From: Candidatus Phosphoribacter hodrii
GTDB taxonomy: Bacteria; Actinomycetota; Actinomycetes; Actinomycetales; Dermatophilaceae
NCBI GenBank assembly: GCA_016707175.1
Contig: JADJIB010000004.1
Span: 372,001-436,000, forward strand
DNA length: 64,000 bases
Direction: 5' to 3'
Under the pieces are notes generated by a model. That model ran no database searches. It was not told where the DNA came from and saw only the letters and a program-made list of their open reading frames with translations. A program made the position numbers and the translations under genes. Below, piece by piece: positions 25,000-33,075 of this stretch. How positions within the stretch are numbered: position 1 is the stretch's first letter; each line of letters opens with the position of its first letter.

Positions 25000-25944
25000 A
25001 TGCTTTCGGTCCTGGCCATCACCATCCCGATCTATGCCTGTGTCGCGGTCGGGCACGTGGCCGTGCGGCGGGGTCTGCTGAGCCGCTCGGACATGCGAGT
25101 CCTTACGACGTTCGTCATCTCGATCTCGTTGCCGTGCATGCTGTTCCTCGCCGTCGGGACCCGCCCGGTCAGAGACATCCTCAATCCGACGTACCTCGCG
25201 GCATACGCGCTGGGATCGGTCCTGGCCTACGCCGTGGGCTACGGGTATGGGCGGCTGCGCGGTGCCGGTCCGGCGGGGAGGGCCTTCGACGGGCTGGGCA
25301 TGTCCGGGAGCAACAGCGGTTTCGTGGGCTATCCGCTGCTGCTTCTCACGCTGCCCGACGTCGCTGGGCTGGTCCTGGGGTTGAGCATGATCGTCGAGAA
25401 CCTCCTCGTGCTGCCGCTGATGTTTCTGCTCGCCGAAGGGCGCGCCCAGGGACACGATTCCCGAGCCAAGGTGTTGGCCACTTACGCGACCCGATTGACC
25501 CGCAACCCGTTGCTCATCGGCCTGGTCGCCGGGCTGATCGTCTCGCTCTCCGGGGTGCACCTGCCTGAGGCGGTCCTGCGCACGGCTGACCTGTTCTCCA
25601 GGGCTGGAACGGCCGTCGCGCTGTTCGCCATCGGAGGGCTGTTGGCGACCTTCCCGCGGGGCGCCGAACTTCGTCGGGTGCTCGCACTGAGCCTGGGCAA
25701 ACTCCTCCTGCATCCGCTGCTCGTGGCGGGGGCCCTGCTCGTTCTCGTGGGTTTGGGACTGCCGGCGCTCGACCCGGCCCTGCGCATCGGGTTGCTCGTC
25801 ACCGGGGCGCTTCCGATCATGTCGACCATGCCGGTGCTGGCCCACCCGTACGGCGAGAGCGAACCCATCGCCGGGGTGCTGCTGGTGACGACCGGCGTGT
25901 CCTTCCTCACCCTCAGTGGATTGCTCGGGATCCTGACTGGTTGA
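25000..25944 (+). CDS. AEC-family permease (auxin-efflux-carrier type)
   Basis: This 314-residue membrane protein has about ten helices in two halves. The AEC signature is seen in the first half as SISLPCMLFLAVGTRP and GMSGSNSGFVGYPLLL, and in the second as RAGTAVALFAIGGLL and LLVTGALPIMSTMPVLA. The family exports or imports small carboxylates; the substrate is unknown. Its 3' end overlaps the convergent TetR gene by 32 bases. Confidence 0.88.
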   Translation: MLSVLAITIPIYACVAVGHVAVRRGLLSRSDMRVLTTFVISISLPCMLFLAVGTRPVRDILNPTYLAAYALGSVLAYAVGYGYGRLRGAGPAGRAFDGLGMSGSNSGFVGYPLLLLTLPDVAGLVLGLSMIVENLLVLPLMFLLAEGRAQGHDSRAKVLATYATRLTRNPLLIGLVAGLIVSLSGVHLPEAVLRTADLFSRAGTAVALFAIGGLLATFPRGAELRRVLALSLGKLLLHPLLVAGALLVLVGLGLPALDPALRIGLLVTGALPIMSTMPVLAHPYGESEPIAGVLLVTTGVSFLTLSGLLGILTG

Positions 25945-26563
25945 TCTGGCCGCCGCGGTAGCCGACCAGGCGCAGCCCGAGGGCGGCGTTCGTCGCACCG
26001 ATCTGAGCCGAGGTTCGGTGCAACGCGGGGGTGTACCACCGGGCGACGTCGACGATGATCGACAGGAGCGCGAGGGCCGTGTCGGGGATGTCGTCCAACA
26101 GGAAGTCGCCGGACTGCTTGCCTGCCGCGAGAACGTCGCGCACGGCCTGGTCGATCCGCTTGCGCAGGGCCAGGACCTCGGCTCGGTGGGCGTCGGACAG
26201 GTGCGGGAACTCGTGCTGAACGACGCGGGCGATCGCGTAGTTCTCGGCGTGCCAGGCGCTGAAGCGGGACATCGTCGCGGCGAGCGCCTCGGCGGGGGAG
26301 TCGGCGCCAGCAACCGCCTCGGTGACCAGCGCGAGGGCTTCCTCGTGGCCATCTCGGGAGAGGTGGAAGAGGAGATCTTCCTTGGACGCGAAGTGCACGT
26401 AGACCCCGGCGGGTGACAAACCGGCGCGGGAGGCAATGTCGCGGGTCGTGGTGGCGTGGAAGCCCTTGGCGGCGAAGGCTTCCGCCGCAGCGGAGAACAG
26501 TCGCTGCACGGTCTCGCTGGCTGGGGTCACCGCCGCAGGAGTGGTCGACACAGTGGACAGCAT
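25913..26563 (-). CDS. TetR-family transcriptional regulator
   Basis: This 216-residue protein has an N-terminal helix-turn-helix (about 18-65) with FAAKGFHATTTRDIASRAG and LSPAGVYVHFASKEDLL, which are textbook TetR. The C-terminal ligand domain is helical and unassigned. It is divergent from an acyl-CoA dehydrogenase gene, and an 18-bp near-palindrome lies between the two starts, so autorepression and control of the fatty-acid gene by an acyl-CoA-type ligand are likely. The ATG at 26563 leaves 18 bases to the palindrome. Confidence 0.9.
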   Translation of the reverse strand: MLSTVSTTPAAVTPASETVQRLFSAAAEAFAAKGFHATTTRDIASRAGLSPAGVYVHFASKEDLLFHLSRDGHEEALALVTEAVAGADSPAEALAATMSRFSAWHAENYAIARVVQHEFPHLSDAHRAEVLALRKRIDQAVRDVLAAGKQSGDFLLDDIPDTALALLSIIVDVARWYTPALHRTSAQIGATNAALGLRLVGYRGGQINQSGSRAIH

Positions 26564-26581
26564 GCCCCACCTATGTCATGC

Positions 26582-26599
26582 TAAGCAAGCGCTTACTTA
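26582..26599. promoter_or_regulatory. TetR-type operator palindrome
   Basis: TAAGCAAGCGCTTACTTA is an 18-bp palindrome with one mismatched symmetric pair. It lies between the TetR gene and the acyl-CoA dehydrogenase and is strikingly AT-rich for this DNA. AAGCAAGCGCTT-type cores are usual for TetR regulators of lipid metabolism. Confidence 0.7.
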
Positions 26600-26633
26600 C
26601 GTCCATCGTCGGACCCGCATCTGGAGGTCACTC

Positions 26634-27788
26634 ATGCCGCGCAACCTGTATTCCGAGGAGCACGAGGACTTCCGGGCCAGCGTCCGGGAGTTCGTGGAGC
26701 GCTCGCTCAAGCCCCGCGTCGAGGAAATGATCAGCCTCAAGTCGATTCCCCGCGACATCTGGCTCGAGGCCGGCAAGCAGGGCTTCTTCGGCATGGATAT
26801 CCCTGAGGAGTTCGGTGGGGCCGGCGCCGGTGACTACCGCTTCAACGCCGTGCTCGCCGAGGAGTGGGCCCACTTCAACGCGGCCACGGCCGCGTGCTTC
26901 GGCATCCACGCCGATGTCTGCCCGCCCTACATCGTCGACCTGGGCACCGAGGAGCAGAAGCAGCGCTGGCTCCCCGGCATCGCGTCCGGCGAGAAGATCA
27001 TCGCCATCGGCATGACTGAGCCGTCCGGCGGGTCGGATCTCGCCGCACTTAAGACGACGGCGGTGAGGGCCGACGACGGCTCCGGCGACTGGATCATCAA
27101 CGGCTCCAAGACCTTCATCACCAACGGCTACCAGTGTGACCTGTGCATCGTCGCGGCCCGCACCGACCCGACCAAGGGCCCGAAGGGCATCACGTTGTTC
27201 ATGGTCGAGCGCGGCATGGACGGCTTCGTCAACGGCCGCAAGCTCGACAAGGTCGGCCAGGACGAGTCCGACACGGCTGAGTTGTTCTTCGAGAACGTCC
27301 GGGTGTCCGACGCCAACCGGCTCGGGCCCGAAAACGGCGGCTTCATCGCGATGATGCAGCGCCTGCCTCAGGAGCGGGTCGGCGCCGCGGTCTCCAACGT
27401 GGCTCACGCGTTCCAGATCTTCCGCGAGACCCTCGTCTACACCAAGGAGCGCAAGGCGTTCGGCCAGTCCATCGGGGCGTTCCAGCACAACAAGTTCAAG
27501 CTCGCCGAGATGCTGACCAAGCTCGAAGTCACCCAGGCCTTTGTCGACGACTGCGTCGACGCCCACGCCCGGCACGAGTTGTCGTCGGTCGATGCGTCCA
27601 AGGCCAAGTGGTGGTCCGCCCAGGTGCAGAACGACGTCCTCGACGAGTGCGTCCAGTTGCACGGCGGCTACGGCTTCATGAACGAGTACCGGGCCGGCCG
27701 GGCGTGGCGCGATGCCCGAGTCACCATGATCTGGGCCGGCTCCAACGAGATCATGAAGGAACTCATCGGCCGTGACCTCGGCCTCTGA
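26634..27788 (+). CDS. Acyl-CoA dehydrogenase
   Basis: This 384-residue flavoenzyme introduces an alpha-beta double bond in acyl-CoA. Visible family blocks are the FAD-binding MTEPSGGSDLAALKT, the WIINGSKTFITNG segment, RKAFGQSIGAFQ, and the C-terminal QLHGGYGFMNEY followed by IWAGSNEIMKELIGR. The catalytic-base glutamate position cannot be fixed by eye. The ATG at 26634 has a CTGGAGG Shine-Dalgarno and follows the operator by 34 bases. It overlaps the next gene by 17 bases. Confidence 0.93.
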   Translation: MPRNLYSEEHEDFRASVREFVERSLKPRVEEMISLKSIPRDIWLEAGKQGFFGMDIPEEFGGAGAGDYRFNAVLAEEWAHFNAATAACFGIHADVCPPYIVDLGTEEQKQRWLPGIASGEKIIAIGMTEPSGGSDLAALKTTAVRADDGSGDWIINGSKTFITNGYQCDLCIVAARTDPTKGPKGITLFMVERGMDGFVNGRKLDKVGQDESDTAELFFENVRVSDANRLGPENGGFIAMMQRLPQERVGAAVSNVAHAFQIFRETLVYTKERKAFGQSIGAFQHNKFKLAEMLTKLEVTQAFVDDCVDAHARHELSSVDASKAKWWSAQVQNDVLDECVQLHGGYGFMNEYRAGRAWRDARVTMIWAGSNEIMKELIGRDLGL

Positions 27789-28581
27789 GTCGGCGTCCGA
27801 CCCACCGTCGAACGTTCCTGTCATGGGTTCTCACACGGGAGCAGTCGCCATCGTCACCGGCGCCAGCCGGGGCATCGGGTTCGGGATCGCGCAACGGTTG
27901 GTCACCGAGGGCGCCCGCGTCGTCATCACGGCTCGCAAACCCGAACCCCTCGCCGAGGCGGTGGCTGCCTTGGGCGGTTCCGAGTATGCCGTCGGGCTGG
28001 CCGGGAACGCCGCGGACGAGGCTCACCAGGACGAGGCGATCGCGTTGGCTCGCGCTGCGTTCGGGGGGCTGGACTACCTCGTCAACAACACCGGCATCAA
28101 CCCGGTCTACGGCCCGATCCTCGATGTCGATGTCGACGTGGTCCGCAAGGTGCTCGACGTCAACGTCGTTGCCGCCTTCTCGTGGATCAAGAAGGCCGTT
28201 GCAACCGGGTTGGGCTCGCCCGACCACCCAGGGTCAGTCGTCAACATCGCCTCGATCGCCGGGCTTCGGGCCAGCGGGACCATCGGGTGGTACGGCGTCT
28301 CCAAGGCTGCACTCATCCACCTGACGATGGAGTTGGGCCATCAACTCGGTCCGGACGTTCGGGTCAACGCGGTCGCGCCCGCAGTCGTCAAGACCCAGTT
28401 CGCTCAGGCGCTCTATGTCGGCCGCGAGGAGAAGGTGGCCGCGGCATACCCCCTGAAGCGGCTCGGCGTCCCGGAGGACATCGCGGGAGCGGTGAGTTTC
28501 CTGCTGTCCCGCGATGCGGCGTGGATGACCGGCCAGACCCTCGTGGTCGACGGCGGCGTCACCCTCGGCGGCGCTCTCTAG
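27772..28581 (+). CDS. Short-chain dehydrogenase/reductase
   Basis: This 269-residue SDR has the cofactor motif TGASRGIG, NNTG in place of the usual NNAG, the catalytic serine in NIASIAG and the YxxxK motif as WYGVSKAAL. PEDIAGAVSFLLSRDAAWMTG and VVDGG near the end are typical. The GTG at 27772, overlapping the acyl-CoA dehydrogenase, has AAGGA about ten bases upstream; an ATG at 27823 without such a site is the alternative. The substrate is probably a fatty-acyl-type 3-hydroxy compound by context, which is inference. Confidence 0.9.
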   Translation: MTSASESASDPPSNVPVMGSHTGAVAIVTGASRGIGFGIAQRLVTEGARVVITARKPEPLAEAVAALGGSEYAVGLAGNAADEAHQDEAIALARAAFGGLDYLVNNTGINPVYGPILDVDVDVVRKVLDVNVVAAFSWIKKAVATGLGSPDHPGSVVNIASIAGLRASGTIGWYGVSKAALIHLTMELGHQLGPDVRVNAVAPAVVKTQFAQALYVGREEKVAAAYPLKRLGVPEDIAGAVSFLLSRDAAWMTGQTLVVDGGVTLGGAL

Positions 28582-28659
28582 CCATTGGCCTCCGGCACTT
28601 GGCCGCGGTCTGATGGCGCACCTGACCCCCTGACGCGCACCGGGGCCGACTGGGCACAC

Positions 28660-28696
28660 GAAGCGGTCCCGAGACCCCTGGACTCGGGACCGCTTC
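28660..28696 (+). terminator. Strong hairpin after the SDR gene
   Basis: GAAGCGGTCCCGAG and CTCGGGACCGCTTC form a perfect 14-bp stem with a nine-base loop; there is no U-tract. The 315-base gap 28582-28896 otherwise holds a -10-like TAGGAT (about 28841), a GTATGCCG copy (28865-28872) and the Shine-Dalgarno of uvrD2. Confidence 0.7.
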
Positions 28697-28896
28697 GCGC
28701 CCCAGGCGGCGCCGTCTGTTCCGGGCGCGCACCCGGCCGATGCGGCGCGCATCGATGGCCTGGCACCTTCCCGAAGCCCTACACCGTGCAAGAGCACCGT
28801 CGCGCGGCCCTGATACATCGGGGCCGTCGGTGCGCAGACCTAGGATCGACGGGAGCCGGGTGACCGGCATACCGTCGCAGCGAGGGAGGAACCGCC

Positions 28897-31104
28897 GTGG
28901 GTGAGGCGAGCTCCCGAGCCGACGACATCCTGGCCGCCCTCGACCCCGAACAGCGTGAGGTGGCCGCCAGCCCAGTCGGCCCGATGTGTGTGCTGGCCGG
29001 CGCGGGCACCGGCAAGACCCGGGCCATCACCCACCGGATCGCTTATGGCGTCCACTCGGGGGCCTATGTGCCGCAACGGGTTCTCGCCGTGACGTTCACC
29101 GCGCGGGCGGCGGGGGAGATGCGCACCCGACTTCGCGAGCTCGGCGTCGGGGGAGTGCCGGCGCGCACCTTCCACGCCGCGGCGTTGCGCCAACTGCACT
29201 TCTTCTGGCCGCAGGCGGTCGGCGGCGCGGCCCCGGAGGTGCTTGCCAGCAAGGCGCCCGTTGTCGCTGAGTCCGTGTCGCGGTTGCGGATGCAGTTCGA
29301 CCGCACCGCCATCCGCGACCTCGCGGCCGAGATCGAGTGGGGCAAGGTCTCGCTGCTGACCCCGCAGTCGTATGCCGCGGGCGCCCGGCGGGCGGGCCGC
29401 GAAGCGCCGGGCATCGACCACACGGCGATGGCCCGGGTGTGGGAAAGCTACGAGGAGCGCAAGACCGAGCGCGGGGTCATCGACTTCGAGGATGTCCTGC
29501 TGCTCATGGCCGGCATCCTCGACGAGCGGATGGACATCGCGCGCACCGTCCGCGATCAATATCGACACTTCGTCGTCGACGAATATCAGGACGTCAACGC
29601 CCTGCAGCAGCGGCTGCTGGACCTGTGGCTGGGCGGTCGCGACGAGTTGTGCGTCGTCGGCGACCCGGCCCAGACGATCTACACCTTCACGGGAGCCACC
29701 CCGGAGCACCTGCTGACCTTCCGCAGCCGCTACCCGCAGGCTCGGCTCGTCCGGCTGGTGCGCAACTACCGCAGCACCCCCCAGATCCTCGGCCTGGCCA
29801 ACCTCGTCGTCCGCTCGGCCCGGCCGTCGCTGCGCCGCCCGGGTGTCGGAGGGTCCGCGGCGGCCCGAGCGCTGCCCGATCACGTCGACCTCCAGGCCCA
29901 AGGTGAGCCGGGCCCGCAACCCAGGCTCACGGCATACCCGGACGATCCGGCCGAGGCGGCGGGTGTGGCGGGCGCGATCAAGGCTCTGGTCGACGGGGGG
30001 CGACCGCCGGGCGAGATCGCGGTGCTGTTCCGGACCAACGCGCAGTCCGAGGGGTTGGAGTCCGCACTCGCCGCGCTGGATGTGCCGTATCTCGTCCGCG
30101 GTGGCGAGCGGTTCTTCGCCCGACAGGAGGTGCGCGGGGCCATCGTGCTGCTGCGTGGCGCGGTGCGCGGTGACGACGGGTCCAGACCGCTCCCTGAGCT
30201 GGTTCGCGACGTGCTCACCGGCGTGGGGTGGGCCGCGACCCCGCCGACGTCGGGGGGAGCGCAGCGCGAGCGCTGGGAGTCCCTCATGGCCCTGGCCGGG
30301 CTCGCCGACGACCTCGTGGCAGCCAGCCCCGGCGCGCGGATGGGCGACCTCGTCCGCGAGCTTGACGAGCGGGCCGCGGCGCAGCACGCTCCCGCCGTCG
30401 CCGGGGTGACCCTCGCGTCGCTGCACGCGGCCAAGGGCCTGGAGTGGGACACCGTCTTCATCGTCGGCTGCTCCGACGGCTTCCTGCCCATCGTCATGGC
30501 CGAGGGTGAGGTGGCCATCGAGGAGGAACGCCGGCTCTTCTACGTCGGGCTGACCCGCGCGCGGCGCGACCTGCAGTTGAGTTGGTCCGGGGCGCGGACC
30601 CCGGGGGCGCGGGCCACCCGGCGCCCGTCACGGTTCCTCGACCCGGCCGCGTCGATCCTCGGGGAGGGGGCGCGCTCGGCCCCGCGGCGCTCGGGGGTGG
30701 TCGGCGGGTCCGGGTCGTCGCCCAGCGCGCCTCGCCAGCCTCGACTGCCTTCGGTATGCCGCGGCTGCGGCACCGAGCTGACCACTGCGGCCACCCGCAA
30801 GGTCGGCAGGTGCGAGGACTGCCCACCGACCTACGACGAGGCGACCTTCGAGGCCTTGCGGGTGTGGCGGGGCGAGGTGGCCAAGACCATGAAGGTGCCG
30901 GCCTACGTCGTCTTCACCGATGCCACGCTCACCGCGCTCGCCGAGACCGCGCCCACCGACCTGCGCGGGGTCGCCGGGGTCTCCGGCGTCGGGGCCATGA
31001 AACTCGACCGCTACGGCGGCGCCGTCCTCGACGTGTTGGCCGGCGGCGATCCCCATATGGCTGCCGAAAAGACTACTGCGGCAATGGGTTCCGACAACTC
31101 GTGA
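28897..31104 (+). CDS. uvrD2: ATP-dependent DNA helicase UvrD2
   Basis: This 735-residue superfamily 1A helicase has Walker A AGAGTGKT (34-41), motif II VVDEYQDVN, motif III GDPAQTIYTF, motif IV RNYRST, motif V TLASLHAAKGLEWD and motif VI VGLTRARRDL. The C-terminal part has the tetracysteine (CRGC from Cys621, then CEDC) and an HRDC domain (about 655-730). This domain order is that of mycobacterial UvrD2. The GTG start has a GAGGGAGGA Shine-Dalgarno. It lies directly upstream of whiB7. Confidence 0.93.
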   Translation: MGEASSRADDILAALDPEQREVAASPVGPMCVLAGAGTGKTRAITHRIAYGVHSGAYVPQRVLAVTFTARAAGEMRTRLRELGVGGVPARTFHAAALRQLHFFWPQAVGGAAPEVLASKAPVVAESVSRLRMQFDRTAIRDLAAEIEWGKVSLLTPQSYAAGARRAGREAPGIDHTAMARVWESYEERKTERGVIDFEDVLLLMAGILDERMDIARTVRDQYRHFVVDEYQDVNALQQRLLDLWLGGRDELCVVGDPAQTIYTFTGATPEHLLTFRSRYPQARLVRLVRNYRSTPQILGLANLVVRSARPSLRRPGVGGSAAARALPDHVDLQAQGEPGPQPRLTAYPDDPAEAAGVAGAIKALVDGGRPPGEIAVLFRTNAQSEGLESALAALDVPYLVRGGERFFARQEVRGAIVLLRGAVRGDDGSRPLPELVRDVLTGVGWAATPPTSGGAQRERWESLMALAGLADDLVAASPGARMGDLVRELDERAAAQHAPAVAGVTLASLHAAKGLEWDTVFIVGCSDGFLPIVMAEGEVAIEEERRLFYVGLTRARRDLQLSWSGARTPGARATRRPSRFLDPAASILGEGARSAPRRSGVVGGSGSSPSAPRQPRLPSVCRGCGTELTTAATRKVGRCEDCPPTYDEATFEALRVWRGEVAKTMKVPAYVVFTDATLTALAETAPTDLRGVAGVSGVGAMKLDRYGGAVLDVLAGGDPHMAAEKTTAAMGSDNS

Positions 31105-31124
31105 CGGTCGCTCCGAATGCGTCC

Positions 31125-31175
31125 AAACTTTTTTCATTAATTCGTTTGTCCCCGGCCGCCGCCGAGGGTTACCCT
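31125..31175 (+). promoter_or_regulatory. WhiB7-type promoter of whiB7
   Basis: An A/T-only-like block (31125-31142: several A and a run of T with CATTAA) lies just upstream of a -35 TTTGTC (31145-31150). A -10 TACCCT (31170-31175) follows. WhiB7 activates promoters that carry an AT-rich patch directly before the -35, contacted by its AT-hook; the layout suggests autoactivation. The nearly GC-only surroundings make the AT patch stand out. Confidence 0.65.
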
Positions 31176-31247
31176 CGTGAACGCACAACCTGCGGGGCCC
31201 GAAGGGCCCAGGCAGGACGACGAGAGCAAGGAAGGAGGGCGGCTTTG

Positions 31248-31496
31248 ATGGAGATCAACACCATGATCACGCGCACGACGGCGCGACTGGGCGACAGCGG
31301 AATCGGGTCTGACCACCTCCTGCTGCCCACCGTCCCGGCCGTTCAAGGGGGCACTCTGCCCACCCCGCGTCGCGTTGTCATCGCCGGCCCGGCCGCTGTC
31401 GCCAGCAATGGCGAGGGTGTGGCCTTTGCCGCCGCTTACGCCGCCAGCCCCAAGACCGATGTCCACCGTTCCGCCACCGGGAGCCCACCCGTCTAG
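31248..31496 (+). CDS. Candidate leader ORF upstream of whiB7
   Basis: This 82-codon frame starts with ATG behind GAAGGAGGG, a strong Shine-Dalgarno, and ends 27 bases before an attenuator-like hairpin. The product (MEINTMITRTTARLGDSGIG, then a Pro/Val/Ala-rich part) matches no family I know. In mycobacteria and Streptomyces the whiB7/wblC leader contains a translated upstream ORF whose disturbed translation lets transcription pass a terminator; the position here fits. Whether the whole frame or only its early codons matter is unknown. Confidence 0.5.
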   Translation: MEINTMITRTTARLGDSGIGSDHLLLPTVPAVQGGTLPTPRRVVIAGPAAVASNGEGVAFAAAYAASPKTDVHRSATGSPPV

Positions 31497-31522
31497 GCCC
31501 ACCTAGACCGGACTCACCTCCA

Positions 31523-31553
31523 GGCCGCGGAACCCGACAAGGGATCCGCGGCC
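31523..31553 (+). terminator. Attenuator hairpin in the whiB7 leader
   Basis: GGCCGCGGA and TCCGCGGCC form a nine-bp stem, extended inside by CCC/GGG, and are followed by TTCGTGTTTGT. It lies between the leader ORF and whiB7, about 185 bases before the gene, as expected for conditional termination. Confidence 0.65.
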
Positions 31554-31736
31554 TTCGTGTTTGTCACGGGGGCCGACACCCCGAAGGCCACTGAGATGAA
31601 CACCCTGAGATCGCGCCAGACCGCCAGACCGCCAGACGAACAACGTGCCCGGGTCCCTCACCAGGGATCGCCCGGACAACAGGACAGAACGGCCCCCGCC
31701 ACCGCGGACGGCCGACAGGAGGAGGAGGTGACACCG

Positions 31737-32024
31737 ATGCAGCTGAGCACCCTCATCGACACCCAGACGGCAGCGATGTCCGTCGGCGTCGGCATCCCGT
31801 GCCGTGACTACGACGCGGAGCTCTGGTTCGCGGAGCGCCCGGCGGACGTCGAGTTCGCCAAGTCGCTGTGCGGCACCTGCCCGGCGCGCACCGCGTGCCT
31901 CGCCGGGGCCCTTGAGCGGGGCGAGCCGTGGGGCGTCTGGGGCGGGCAATTGCTCGTCCAAGGCACCATCGTCGCCCGTAAGCGTCCTCGGGGCCGTCCG
32001 CGCAAGAACGACGTCGCGGCGTGA
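31737..32024 (+). CDS. whiB7: WhiB7 redox-sensitive transcriptional regulator
   Basis: WhiB7 activates intrinsic antibiotic-resistance genes. This 95-residue protein has the four Fe-S cysteines (Cys22, Cys45, Cys48, Cys54) in the C-(22)-C-x2-C-x5-C pattern, the GVWGG turn (66-70) and the C-terminal AT-hook RGRPRK (85-90) that is diagnostic for WhiB7 among WhiB proteins. The ATG at 31737 has GACAGGAGGAGGAGG upstream; a GTG three codons earlier and ATG at 31596 are in frame. The long leader upstream and the neighbouring uvrD2 match the mycobacterial locus. Confidence 0.95.
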   Translation: MQLSTLIDTQTAAMSVGVGIPCRDYDAELWFAERPADVEFAKSLCGTCPARTACLAGALERGEPWGVWGGQLLVQGTIVARKRPRGRPRKNDVAA

Positions 32025-32033
32025 GGCAGGGGG

Positions 32034-32066
32034 CGGGCGCTCCCGATCGCATCCCGGGAGCGCCCG
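32034..32066 (+). terminator. Hairpin terminator after whiB7
   Basis: CGGGCGCTCCC and GGGAGCGCCCG form a perfect 11-bp stem with an 11-base loop, ten bases after the whiB7 stop. Confidence 0.75.
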
Positions 32067-32147
32067 CAAGGCGCCCGACCGTCCTCTCGCTCGTCCCACC
32101 CGCTCCACCAGTCATACCCAGACCTCGTCCTGAAGGGGACCACCGCC

Positions 32148-32288
32148 ATGTATCAACCAGTCCACGAGCAGCTGGCTCGTGTGCGACATGCCGAACGCGA
32201 GGCCCGAACCGGCCAGGTCGGCATCCGGCGCAGCGCCCGGCTGATCTCCATCCAGATCCGGCGCCAACGCCGGACACCGCACGCCTGA
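32148..32288 (+). CDS. Small basic protein, unknown function
   Basis: A 46-codon frame starts with ATG behind GAAGGGGA and ends with TGA just before a GC hairpin. The product begins MYQPVHEQLARVRHAEREAR and ends with an Arg-rich stretch containing IRRQRR. Eleven or so arginines suggest nucleic-acid or ribosome contact, but no family is recognised. It lies between the whiB7 terminator and a second terminator, so it would be a separate monocistronic gene. Confidence 0.5.
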   Translation: MYQPVHEQLARVRHAEREARTGQVGIRRSARLISIQIRRQRRTPHA

Positions 32289-32315
32289 GCAGGCCTGCGG
32301 ACCGTCGAAGAGGGC

Positions 32316-32342
32316 GGGGGGGCCCGCCGGCCGGGCCCCCCC
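32316..32342 (+). terminator. GC-only hairpin before the G-tract
   Basis: GGGGGGGCCCG and CGGGCCCCCCC form an 11-bp stem with a five-base loop, 27 bases after the small ORF. It is followed by two further C and then the poly-G run. Confidence 0.6.
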
Positions 32343-32348
32343 CCGTGT

Positions 32349-32387
<39 letters not shown>

Positions 32388-32389
32388 GT

Positions 32390-32425
32390 GGAGTGTTGCC
32401 CACAGTGGACTGTGGCCAACACTCC
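32390..32425. repeat. 36-bp inverted repeat next to the G-tract
   Basis: GGAGTGTTG and CAACACTCC form the outer nine pairs, then one C/C mismatch, then CCACAG and CTGTGG with a four-base loop. Together with the hairpin at 32316 it brackets the G-run. Each arm contains a DnaA-box-like TTGCCCACA or its complement. Confidence 0.8.
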
Positions 32426-32483
32426 GCGAAGGGGGACTGGCCGCCCCGCGAGGCGACACTCCCGCGGGTGGTGGCACGCGGCA

Positions 32484-32489
32484 TACAGT
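32484..32489 (+). promoter_or_regulatory. -10 element of leaderless HhH-GPD gene promoter
   Basis: TACAGT overlaps the end of a GTATGCCG copy (minus orientation, 32479-32486) and ends seven bases before the GTG at 32497. Confidence 0.45.
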
Positions 32490-32496
32490 GACCTCC

Positions 32497-33075
32497 GTGC
32501 AGGCCAACTTGACCATCGCCCAGGACCCCGAGGCCGATGCCCTCATCTCCAGGGACCCGTTCGCCCTTCTGATCGCCATGCTGCTCGATCAGCAATTCCC
32601 TATGGAAAGGGCGTTCGCCGGGCCGGCCAAACTGCTGGCTCGCTTCGGCACCCTCGACCCCGTTCGTGTCGCGGAGGCTGACCCCGAGGCTTTCGCCGAC
32701 CTGGCCGCCACCCCGCCGGCGATCCACCGGTACGGCCGGGCCATGGCCGGACGGATCCAGCAGGTGGCCGCACATGTGGTCGAGCACTACGACGGGGACG
32801 CCGAGGCCATCTGGACCACGGCCAAAGGCCCCGACGAGCTCATCCGTCGCCTCGTCGCCCTCCCCGGCTTCGGGGAGCAGAAGGCCCGCATCTTCGCTGC
32901 CCTGCTGGGCAAACAATTGGGCGTGCGCCCCCGCGGGTGGCGCGAGGCCATTGGCCCGTATGCCGCGCCCGGCACCTTCCGCTCGGTGGCGGACGTCGTG
33001 GACGCCGAGTCCCTGGCCAAGGTGCGAGCGTTCAAGCAGGCGGCCAAGGCGGCAGCCAAGGCGAGTGCCCAATGA
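32497..33075 (+). CDS. HhH-GPD-type base-excision repair protein
   Basis: This 192-residue all-helical protein belongs to the actinobacterial HhH-GPD group of DNA glycosylase-like proteins. The helix-hairpin-helix is seen in IRRLVALPGFGEQKARIFAA (about 115-134), and the N-terminal LLIAMLLDQQFPMERAF is the second family block. The expected catalytic Asp/Lys after the hairpin is not obvious (VRPRGWREAIGPY), so activity is uncertain. The GTG at 32497 fits the leaderless promoter; GTG 32488 would add three residues. It overlaps the next gene by four bases. Confidence 0.85.
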   Translation: MQANLTIAQDPEADALISRDPFALLIAMLLDQQFPMERAFAGPAKLLARFGTLDPVRVAEADPEAFADLAATPPAIHRYGRAMAGRIQQVAAHVVEHYDGDAEAIWTTAKGPDELIRRLVALPGFGEQKARIFAALLGKQLGVRPRGWREAIGPYAAPGTFRSVADVVDAESLAKVRAFKQAAKAAAKASAQ

